From assembly GCA_964404455.1 (NCBI GenBank), contig CAYOJY010000022.1, forward strand, positions 1 through 12,956: 12,956 nt of DNA, given 5' to 3'. Position 1 is the first letter of the stretch, and every line of letters starts with the position of its first letter. The notes beneath the pieces were generated by a model. It did not search any database, had not been told where the DNA came from, and saw only the letters and a list, made by a program, of their open reading frames with translations. Below are positions 6,256 through 12,922 of the stretch, one piece after another. The stretch is from CAKOSP01 sp964404455. Lineage in GTDB: Bacteria; Bacillota_I; Bacilli_A; RF39; UBA660. Made by a program: the position numbers and the translations under genes.

Positions 6256-8043
6256 TTACAAACCGCCACCAGTTCCAAAAGAGTCTAATTCTTCTTGAGT
6301 AACCACAACATTTATCTGCATCCTTCGATTACCGCAAATAAATAAGGCTTCTCCTTGATTATAATATTTTACACTTTCTTTTTCCGATTCATTTAAGTCA
6401 ATTAATTTGGCTAAATCTTCAACGGCTTGTTTTCTTAAATTCATTACAATGTAATATGAAGCATTATCAAATATTGCTTTTCCATGAGTTATAATTGTTG
6501 GAGCAGCAAAATCTGTTGGTTGTTGGGTTATAATAATTGTCCCGGTATTATATTTTCGACTTCTTCTTTGAATTTGAGCCAAAAATTCTGCTCCTAGTTC
6601 ATTTCGACTAGAAAGTAAGACATGGGCTTCATCCACCATCATAACCGTATTAATATTTTTATCTAAACATAAGCCCCAGGCATATTTTAAAATGTTAAAA
6701 AATAAAGCATTTCTGATACTGTCATCGCTGTTCATTAATTCTTTGATATTAAAGACAATTAAATCACTTTCAATTTTTAATGTTGTGTGTCCGGTAAAAT
6801 AATATCTTAGTTCTTTAATTAAAGGTCTTATTTTTAATTCCAGTCTTTCCATAACATCTCTTTCACGAGTGGCATCAGTCATTGATAGTAATCTTCCTCT
6901 AATTGTGGCATAAACATCATCGAAAGTCGGAAAATCAGCACTACTTAATTTAGTATAATCGGTGTCGTAATCGATTTTAAAACGTTTATATGTATCTTGA
7001 ACAACTTCACTAAACATGGTTAAAACATCATCTTCAATAGAAGGACTATAATATTTCATAAAAGCATTTAATTGCTGAAGAGTTCTAGTTAATACAGTAT
7101 ACCCTAAACCTTGAGCAATTTCTTCTTCATCAGCGTCCACTACTATTTCCAGGGGATTAATCATCCCAAATTCTCCGCCTTTTCCTAAATCAAGAAAATC
7201 TCCATTCAAGGCTGCAGTCATTTCTTCTAGTTCGCCCTCTGGGTCAATGGCAACAATTTTCAAACCATTTCGAATATGGGTTCTTAATAACAATTTTGCC
7301 GCAGTTGATTTTCCTGAACCAGATGTTCCAAGTAATATAACATTAGCATTATTTCGATTGTTTTCTTTTCTTTCCTGATATAAAAATTGATTAAATAATA
7401 CTACTCCACCAGAATAATCTACTCCAAATAATGTGGCATTCCCAGGATCTTTAATACTATCAAATACAAAAGGGTACATCGCCGCGATTGTAATACTCGG
7501 TATTGGCGTTCCTATTCTTTTTTCAATATCCTGAGCAGGAAAAATAGGTAACATTGATTTTAAAACTTTTTCTTGTTCATACATCAAAGCAACCCCACGC
7601 ATACCCATACCTTCCAAATAACTTCTAACTTGAATTTTACGTAGTTCCAGCTCTTCTTTATTATCACCAGAAATCATTAAATGTAGCTGAAAATCAAATA
7701 TTCTAGCTTGCGTTGCCGCTAGCATAGAAATAAATTGCTCTAATGATTCATAATCTTGGCGAATCCGTTCTTGAGTCGTTTGATCTTTTTCCGTTTGATA
7801 TCTGGTTTTTAATCCCGCTATTTCTTTATTTAACATTTTTCGTAATGTTTCAAAAGGAATCGGAATATGTTTAATGGCAATTTTCACCCCTGGTAAGTTA
7901 ATTAAATCACTTAAATATCCTGGGTAAATATTTTTAGGATATGAAATGATAGTCCAGATTGTAGAAAAAGTTGACCCCAATCTAAATTCGGTCGGATTAA
8001 ATTCCATGCCTTTAGCGGCAACTTCACTTTTAAATCTTGACAT
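6256..8043 (-). CDS. VirB4/TraE-type T4SS ATPase (ATPase-bearing part of a split VirB4)
   Basis: 595 residues; the cytosolic motor that assembles the channel and pilus and powers transfer. Residues 1-200 are the TraC/VirB4 linker domain (a predicted coiled-coil region around 68-105, then a ferredoxin-like region containing HLMISG). The RecA-type motor follows: Walker A GTSGSGKS (239-246), an IDPEGE segment (266-271), Walker B VMMVDEAH (467-474), the RRSRKYNTG helix-loop (493-501) and the ITQQPTDF motif (505-512), a hallmark of VirB4 proteins. The usual N-terminal domain is encoded separately by the gene directly upstream, which ends one base before this ATG. GGTGATG inside the end of that gene serves as the ribosome site, so the two are translationally coupled. 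Family certainty is high. Confidence 0.94.
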   Translation of the reverse strand: MSRFKSEVAAKGMEFNPTEFRLGSTFSTIWTIISYPKNIYPGYLSDLINLPGVKIAIKHIPIPFETLRKMLNKEIAGLKTRYQTEKDQTTQERIRQDYESLEQFISMLAATQARIFDFQLHLMISGDNKEELELRKIQVRSYLEGMGMRGVALMYEQEKVLKSMLPIFPAQDIEKRIGTPIPSITIAAMYPFVFDSIKDPGNATLFGVDYSGGVVLFNQFLYQERKENNRNNANVILLGTSGSGKSTAAKLLLRTHIRNGLKIVAIDPEGELEEMTAALNGDFLDLGKGGEFGMINPLEIVVDADEEEIAQGLGYTVLTRTLQQLNAFMKYYSPSIEDDVLTMFSEVVQDTYKRFKIDYDTDYTKLSSADFPTFDDVYATIRGRLLSMTDATRERDVMERLELKIRPLIKELRYYFTGHTTLKIESDLIVFNIKELMNSDDSIRNALFFNILKYAWGLCLDKNINTVMMVDEAHVLLSSRNELGAEFLAQIQRRSRKYNTGTIIITQQPTDFAAPTIITHGKAIFDNASYYIVMNLRKQAVEDLAKLIDLNESEKESVKYYNQGEALFICGNRRMQINVVVTQEELDSFGTGGGL

Positions 8044-8044
8044 A

Positions 8045-8614
8045 TTACATCACCGTCCCAACAGTGGTTTTAGTTCCATCATTTAAAAAATTATCTAAAA
8101 TCATTCTCAAATCTTCATTTGATGCTTGAGTAGATTGAATTGCACAATTAGCCAAACCGCTAATTAAATTATGTAATTTTTTTTGAACTAATTCCATTCT
8201 TTTTTCTTTAAATAAAATAAAATATTCGGTATCCACTACATTGTACTCAGCGCTCATAAATAAATTAGCTTTATTCATATCTTGTAAAGTTAATTTACGA
8301 GTTACATTATCTTGAGCATTTTTATACATTATTTGTAACCTGGATAAATATACACTGATATCAACTGGACGATCAGCTATAATTAACCAAAATTCATAAT
8401 CCAAGGAGTTATAAAAATTTTGCAAACGACTAATTACGTTATTTTGACTAACATTATCCATTATAAAAATATTTTTAGGAGCTATTTTTATCCCACTAAT
8501 AATTTCGCCATTTTCCAGTTGAATCATCCCATTCATAATTTGCCGAACGGTTAACCAATCTTCGGAATATTTAGAATTAAAATTTTCAACATTAGAATTC
8601 AATTTAGGATTCAT
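8045..8614 (-). CDS. TraC-like N-terminal domain of VirB4, encoded as a separate gene
   Basis: 189 residues, with no membrane helix or signal peptide. The start, EDWLTVRQIMNGMIQLENG (18-36) followed by I-x-G-I-K-I-A-P, matches the N-terminal beta-rich 'DWLPVKDI-x-nG' domain found in VirB4/TraC proteins of many Gram-positive and CPR-type systems. In those systems it either opens the VirB4 gene or sits just in front of it as a TraC-like small protein. A helix-strand region (57-100, ending DISVYLSRLQ) continues that domain. It presumably binds the VirB4 ATPase and docks it on VirB3/VirB6 at the membrane. It starts 11 bases inside the PrgI-like gene and ends one base before the ATPase gene. The reading frames differ and the ATPase frame has a TGA just upstream, so this is two genes and not one with a small error. 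Confidence 0.8.
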   Translation of the reverse strand: MNPKLNSNVENFNSKYSEDWLTVRQIMNGMIQLENGEIISGIKIAPKNIFIMDNVSQNNVISRLQNFYNSLDYEFWLIIADRPVDISVYLSRLQIMYKNAQDNVTRKLTLQDMNKANLFMSAEYNVVDTEYFILFKEKRMELVQKKLHNLISGLANCAIQSTQASNEDLRMILDNFLNDGTKTTVGTVM

Positions 8615-8912
8615 CTGAAATGCACCAACCTTTCCAATAATAATGTCTACGATTTGTGTAAAACATTATGATATTTGTTATTAATTGTAACATATTATGA
8701 TAATGAAGTATCGGCATAATTAAAAATGAAGCTATTAATAATGGTAAAAGCATTACAATCATTCCTCCTATACCCGGATTTTTAAATATTATTAACAATA
8801 ATAAAGTTGTGATTGCCCCCGATAAGAATATAATTAAATCAACTATAGTAAAAAAACCTAATATTAATTGGGATTTTTTACTATTAGCTGGTATTAAATA
8901 ATTATTATTCAC
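8604..8912 (-). CDS. PrgI/VirB3-like inner-membrane protein
   Basis: 102 residues with two adjacent membrane helices (about 19-43 and 48-68). The N-terminus has a Tyr-Leu-Ile-Pro motif and the C-terminus carries N-R-R-H-Y-Y-W-K-G-W (87-96), typical of PrgI-family proteins, the Gram-positive VirB3 counterparts. Size and position directly before the VirB4 genes match the usual VirB3-VirB4 pairing; VirB3 anchors VirB4 to the channel. The start is GTG, preceded by a near-perfect AGGAGG 9 bases upstream (8922-8927). It overlaps the next gene by 11 bases, so its translation likely delivers ribosomes to the VirB4 N-terminal gene. Confidence 0.85.
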   Translation of the reverse strand: MNNNYLIPANSKKSQLILGFFTIVDLIIFLSGAITTLLLLIIFKNPGIGGMIVMLLPLLIASFLIMPILHYHNMLQLITNIIMFYTNRRHYYWKGWCISDES

Positions 8913-8935
8913 CTTTTTATTCCTCCTCTTTTAAT

Positions 8936-11107
8936 TTAATTTCCCTCTTTAGCCTTTGCTTTTTCCTCTATTTTACTTATTTCAGCATAATTTTTAGATT
9001 TACTAATTTTCAATTGATTGCCTAATTTATTAAGTGCAGTTTCGCCAGTTACATCAAGATCACCTTTTATAGTGGTCGCATCTAATATTGTACCACCTTT
9101 TGCTGTTGCTTCCTTATTAGCTTCCATAACGTATTCTGTTGCTAAATTACGAGCTATAGCATTTCGATAATCTTCGGCCGCATTTCTTACTTCTGATAAG
9201 TCAGCTCGTGTCTCAGTATCAAAATCGGCATACGTCGAGCTTTGTTTAAGCGCTTGATTTTGAACAGCATTTTTAAAATCATATACATAGCCGTTCCGTA
9301 GGTTTTCCCAATCCGTTAAACCTATTGTTTTCACTTTTTTCTTTCCACTTGCGTCGGTGTATTCATATTTAGCAATTCCTTTATTAGCTTTTGCTTCTGC
9401 TATTTTCTGATCTATTTCTCTCACTAATTTAGTATTAAATTCTGAATATCCACCTTCAAATATACTTGCTGAATTATACGTATCGGTTATACCAAAAGTT
9501 TTTTCTTTATTTTTATTAGCTTCTCCTATAATTAAATTTTCGGCGGCCGTACCTAATGTTGATTTGTTATTTATTATAGAATCAATTGTAGCATTTGCAC
9601 CTTTTAATTCCTCAATGTTATCAAATCCAGCCCACTTTCCTACCGAGTCAAAAGCATCGGCAACTTTTCCTTTAGCTGCGCCTTTCCAGCCTCCGTGAGC
9701 TGCTCTGTAAGCTTCACGTTTTGCTTTTTCTTCCACTATTGCTCTTGCTGTAGCACTAGCAGAGCTGCGCATATCAGCAGCACTTTTAGCTCCCAAACCA
9801 GCTTTTCCACCTCGAGCAAGACCAGCGGTAAGGCCTCGCATGGCACTGCCTGCACCAATTGCAAGCGCTCTAGCTTTTTCACCAAAGTTTTTATTTTTCC
9901 ACCCTTTGGTAGCGTGAAATAAATTTCTAGCTCCGGCAGTTACTCCAGCCCCAATGGCAGAACCCGCCGTAAATGCTCCACCTGCTGCTAATTTATCTTT
10001 AATACCTAAACTAATATTATCAGAACTTAAGCCAGGAAATATTTCGCCAATTAATTTAGGCGCAGATCTAACAAAAGCTATTATTCCCATTATTATAAAT
10101 GCTTGAGCCATTATACCTATAAGACCTTCTCCTTGAGCCGCCCCAGTTAAAAATTGATCCATGTTTTTAGAGAAAATCGTTATTAAAAATATTGCTAAAA
10201 ACATTAATATGACTCGGGTAAATACTTCAAGAACGGTTGCTAATGTTTTTTTAACCCAATTAGAAAATATGTCTTTAGCCGCTCCCGGCATAATTCTGGC
10301 AATTATTGGTATCGGCGCAATTATTTCTAAAAAAGCTAGTTTTACGGCTCGAATACCTAAATCAAAGCAAAAAGAAATCATGACGTAACACAAAAAGGCT
10401 CCGGCAATCGTCGATATTAAAAATATATATTTTATCTCACCCTTGGCGGCATTATCCGCAAACTTACTATACACCATAAAATTTTCTGTAGCAGCTTCTT
10501 CATCGGCCTCGAGTAAATTCATGCCTCCGGCTTCTATTTCTTTTGCACAGGTTTCCGTGAATTTAATATAATTACTATCATCTATTAACTTACTTTTACA
10601 AAAACTGTCATCTGGTCTAAAAAACGGTCTAAATACTAAATAAGAAAACATTTTTCCACTATTTTGTAATGAACTATCTTCAGAAGGAGATACATTATTT
10701 CCTAAAATTATATTTCCCAGCATATTGCTTTTTAAAATTGCGGTTTGAAATCCTTGAATATAAGTGAAAACTACCGGCATTATCACAATTAAAATTAATG
10801 AGGTTATTGTATTCATAATTATTTTAGGAGCCGATTCATTATCTTTAGAAAATTCTTCAGGATTAATAATCGCTTTTAGCATAGTATAAGTTAAAACAAA
10901 AAGCATTACAACACCTAATACAATATAGATTCTTCCTACTATTTCATTGTAAGAAGTTTCATCAAAAATATTAGTGGTTGCTATAAGCAAAAAAATTCTA
11001 TAACAAATATCCACAAAAAAATATATAATAGAATCTATTAATAAAAATAATTTATAAAAGGCTTCAACTACTGCTTCGCCAATATTTAATAATGCTATCA
11101 AATACAA
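8936..11107 (-). CDS. VirB6/TrbL-like polytopic channel protein with long Gly/Ala-rich C-terminal tail
   Basis: 723 residues. About six hydrophobic segments (roughly 15-45, 58-80, 98-117, 225-247, 255-272, 290-312 and 326-346, the first of which may be two) form the VirB6/TrbL-type membrane core. Between them a loop (about 118-224) holds two cysteines (170, 187). From about 373 to 445 the protein is rich in Gly, Ala, Ser, Arg and Lys, a flexible region that accounts for a local rise in G+C near 9700-9980. A mainly helical, charged, soluble domain (450-723) follows, ending in a Lys/Glu helix. The basic character suggests the tail is cytosolic. VirB6 proteins shape the substrate path across the membrane. 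The start is TTG with AGGTGA immediately before it; the TTG two codons later (11101) is an equal candidate because its spacing (7 bases) is more usual. Confidence 0.85.
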   Translation of the reverse strand: MYLIALLNIGEAVVEAFYKLFLLIDSIIYFFVDICYRIFLLIATTNIFDETSYNEIVGRIYIVLGVVMLFVLTYTMLKAIINPEEFSKDNESAPKIIMNTITSLILIVIMPVVFTYIQGFQTAILKSNMLGNIILGNNVSPSEDSSLQNSGKMFSYLVFRPFFRPDDSFCKSKLIDDSNYIKFTETCAKEIEAGGMNLLEADEEAATENFMVYSKFADNAAKGEIKYIFLISTIAGAFLCYVMISFCFDLGIRAVKLAFLEIIAPIPIIARIMPGAAKDIFSNWVKKTLATVLEVFTRVILMFLAIFLITIFSKNMDQFLTGAAQGEGLIGIMAQAFIIMGIIAFVRSAPKLIGEIFPGLSSDNISLGIKDKLAAGGAFTAGSAIGAGVTAGARNLFHATKGWKNKNFGEKARALAIGAGSAMRGLTAGLARGGKAGLGAKSAADMRSSASATARAIVEEKAKREAYRAAHGGWKGAAKGKVADAFDSVGKWAGFDNIEELKGANATIDSIINNKSTLGTAAENLIIGEANKNKEKTFGITDTYNSASIFEGGYSEFNTKLVREIDQKIAEAKANKGIAKYEYTDASGKKKVKTIGLTDWENLRNGYVYDFKNAVQNQALKQSSTYADFDTETRADLSEVRNAAEDYRNAIARNLATEYVMEANKEATAKGGTILDATTIKGDLDVTGETALNKLGNQLKISKSKNYAEISKIEEKAKAKEGN

Positions 11108-11126
11108 TTCACCTCATTTCTTTTTT

Positions 11127-11549
11127 TTATTTACAAGTATCTGAAAAAGGAGTTAATAAGCAATTGTGACAATCGCTAAATTTACTCTCAAAATCAGTTG
11201 CGCCTTCAATCATATTTAAAATGACCGAAACTAGAGTTGGAATAAAAAAAATAATTATCCCCGCAATAAATCTTTTCAGCATTTTTTGAGTAGATAGACT
11301 AATATCTTTGTCATCACCCGAGACAAGTGCCTTTCCAAAATCAATTGAGCCCATAATGATTATAATTAAAGGAATTAATATTTTGATAATGTATATTAAA
11401 ATACCACCAGCTTTAAATGCTCTTAATATTCGTGGGTCTTCACAAAATTTAAATTCGGGAACATTTTGAAGTGCCGCTGCAACTGTTGGCATAATTAAAA
11501 CAACTAGGCCAATAATTAATATTAAAAAAAACAACTTTTTTTTCACCAT
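11127..11549 (-). CDS. VirB2/TrbC-like small pilin-type membrane protein
   Basis: 140 residues from the ATG at 11549. A basic N-terminus (VKKK) and hydrophobic stretch (6-26) ending in AAA-L-Q look like a signal peptide. After it come two membrane helices (about 48-70 and 91-113) joined by a short charged loop (FGKALVSGDDKD, 71-82). This signal-TM-loop-TM plan and its place at the head of the operon match VirB2/TrbC pilin-type subunits, although those are usually somewhat smaller. The extra length is a C-terminal tail with Cys127, Cys130 and Cys139; with Cys36 there are four. GTG starts at 11558 and 11546 are alternatives: GGTGAG lies 11551-11556, and the 11546 GTG would give the classical MKKKLFF beginning. 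The first gene of the operon, with its own extended -10 promoter. Confidence 0.72.
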   Translation of the reverse strand: MVKKKLFFLILIIGLVVLIMPTVAAALQNVPEFKFCEDPRILRAFKAGGILIYIIKILIPLIIIIMGSIDFGKALVSGDDKDISLSTQKMLKRFIAGIIIFFIPTLVSVILNMIEGATDFESKFSDCHNCLLTPFSDTCK

Positions 11550-11565
11550 TCTCACCACTAAAAAA

Positions 11566-11574
11566 ATTATACCA
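11566..11574 (-). promoter_or_regulatory. Extended -10 promoter of the type IV secretion operon
   Basis: The minus strand reads TGGTATAAT (11574-11566), a consensus extended -10 (TGn plus TATAAT). No good -35 is present, as is usual for extended -10 promoters. Transcription should start near 11559, leaving about 10 leader bases that contain only the GGTGAG ribosome site before the ATG at 11549. Confidence 0.65.
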
Positions 11575-11897
11575 TTAATTGAGATTAAAAACTAGAATAA
11601 ATTAGGTGTTTTTATTGTTTTTTTAATATTTTTATTATTAAAATTAAAAGAAATTTATAATTTAATGAATTATTTAAGAAACAATTTAATAAATGAAAAA
11701 GCAGTTATATTTATAATACTATTTTTTTGTAATTTTGATAATAGTTTGTTTTTTATATGAAAGAGAAAAAAATCAGAGGATTTATGAAAAAATTAAAAAT
11801 ATATTTAGCGAGGTTTGGTGTATTTGAAGATATCAATTTTATATATACATTATCTTTACGAAATATTTTATTAATATTTTATTTTTTTAAAAAAATA
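11575..11897. other. A+T-rich divergent intergenic region
   Basis: These roughly 320 bases separate the leftward secretion operon from the rightward surface-protein gene and are about 80-85% A+T. They hold an A/T-only 8-bp inverted repeat (TTTTAATA at 11621-11628, TATTAAAA at 11636-11643), which is weak evidence in such composition. I see no tRNA, no convincing operator and no credible gene. The outer ends carry the two divergent promoters, so regulators of both units could bind here. Confidence 0.5.
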
Positions 11898-11906
11898 TGT
11901 TATCAT
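11898..11906 (+). promoter_or_regulatory. Candidate extended -10 promoter for the Ig-like surface protein
   Basis: TGTTATCAT fits TGn plus TATCAT (one mismatch to TATAAT) and ends 22 bases before the ATG at 11929. That spacing matches the other predicted promoters of this window. No -35 is evident. The GAAAGAGAG ribosome site begins where the transcript would start. Confidence 0.4.
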
Positions 11907-11928
11907 TTAATAGAAAGAGAGCAAAAAA

Positions 11929-12918
11929 ATGGCAAAAAAGTTTTTTAATAAAACAGTTTATAATAAAAGAAGAAATAATATCATTAGTTTTATTATTATT
12001 TCATTTTGTGTTGTAGGTGTAATAATATGTTTTTTAATAACCAAGAATATTAAACCAAAAAATTCCGCAAATATTACGGTAAAATTACAAGAGAGCGTTA
12101 ATATAGAAATTAATTCTAAAAAACCCGATAATGATATATTTTTTAAAGAATTAGAGGGAATTGCAAGTAATGATATTAAAGTAGATTATGCAAATGTTGC
12201 TTTTGATAAATTAGGAACTTATGATGTGAATATTACTGTTAAAAATAAAAGTTATCAAGTAAAATTAATAATAATTGATGTCACTGCTCCAGAATTAGTC
12301 TTAAAAGATATAACCATTAAAAAAGGGGATGGATATACCGCCAAAGATTTTGTAGCATCCTGTGTAGATAATTCTAATGAAGAATGCCAGATTAATTTTT
12401 ATCAAAATGGATTTGATGCGGATGGAAAAGTTATGGATTATTCTGCTTTTACTTCGGAAGGAAATTATGAAATTAAAATAATAGCTACTGATTCTTCGAA
12501 AAATGAGACAATTAAATCAACTGCCTTATTAATTGGCAAACAAAATAATGTAATTGATTGTAAGTTTGGTAATTTAGAATATAATAGCAGTTATATTTTA
12601 TCCAACATTGTAGGTAATAATGGCTGTGCCTTAGATTTAAATTTATATCAAAATGATAATACACGGAGTTCAATAAATAATATTGCCGCAACTGAAACTA
12701 AAAAAATTCAAATGGAAGTTAACAAATTACCTAATTTAGTAGATAATATCACAATCAATCGTTCAATTAATGCTATATTAAATAAAACCGGCAATGGTTT
12801 AGTGGGATATTCACTTTATGTTGAAGTAAAAGATGGTGACGGAAAAACTGTAGTTAGTTATTATTTAAATTTAGATGGAAAAAGAGTATATATTGATAAT
12901 TCATACAAACTTAATTAA
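11929..12918 (+). CDS. Membrane-anchored surface protein with Ig-like (DUF5011/HYR-type) domains
   Basis: 329 residues. A short basic cytosolic end (1-17) leads into one membrane helix (about 18-38), with the rest outside. Residues 46-116 and 117-203 look like two tandem bacterial Ig-like domains: each closes with a 'G-x-Y-x-V/I-x-I' strand pair (LGTYDVNITV 95-104; EGNYEIKIIATD 177-188), and the first joins the second through D-V-T-A-P-E (117-122), the classic junction of DUF5011/HYR repeats. The C-terminal part (205-329) is beta-rich and not recognised. Four outer cysteines (145, 153, 211, 233) form an even set. The ATG has a GAAAGAGAG site. It is transcribed away from the secretion operon and ends in its own terminator. 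It may be an adhesion or surface-scaffold protein; a functional link to the secretion system is only suggested by proximity. Confidence 0.75.
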   Translation: MAKKFFNKTVYNKRRNNIISFIIISFCVVGVIICFLITKNIKPKNSANITVKLQESVNIEINSKKPDNDIFFKELEGIASNDIKVDYANVAFDKLGTYDVNITVKNKSYQVKLIIIDVTAPELVLKDITIKKGDGYTAKDFVASCVDNSNEECQINFYQNGFDADGKVMDYSAFTSEGNYEIKIIATDSSKNETIKSTALLIGKQNNVIDCKFGNLEYNSSYILSNIVGNNGCALDLNLYQNDNTRSSINNIAATETKKIQMEVNKLPNLVDNITINRSINAILNKTGNGLVGYSLYVEVKDGDGKTVVSYYLNLDGKRVYIDNSYKLN

Positions 12919-12922
12919 AATA

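Noticed and set aside
5827..6298. Rightward open frames opposite the hydrolase N-terminus
   Set aside because: They are antisense to the Ile-rich membrane helix and the acidic low-complexity region, and have no start signals.
8041..8050. Frameshift or programmed frameshifting joining the two VirB4 parts
   Set aside because: Each part has its own stop/start and ribosome site, the ATPase frame has a TGA just upstream, and there is no slippery heptamer. Coupled re-initiation explains the layout.
9695..9922. Rightward open frame rich in Ser, Cys and Phe opposite the VirB6-like gene
   Set aside because: It is the antisense of the Gly/Ala/Arg/Lys-rich hinge, whose codons lack stop complements. 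It has no ribosome site and lies entirely inside a well-supported gene.
9690..9990. Local rise in G+C that might mark inserted DNA
   Set aside because: It coincides exactly with the Gly/Ala/Arg-rich segment of the VirB6-like protein, whose GCN/GGN codons explain the composition.
11621..11643. A/T-only inverted repeat as a terminator or operator
   Set aside because: Eight A/T pairs with a 7-base loop are expected by chance in sequence of this composition, and there is no G/C-bearing stem.
11757..11948. Rightward open frame of 63 codons (or 54 from an ATG at 11784) ahead of the Ig-like protein gene
   Set aside because: It lies in extremely A+T-rich sequence, overlaps the start of the real gene by 20 bases in another frame, and has a Phe/Ile/Lys/Tyr composition typical of chance frames. 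The ATG at 11784 does have an AGAGGA just upstream, so a tiny membrane peptide cannot be fully excluded, but nothing else supports it.
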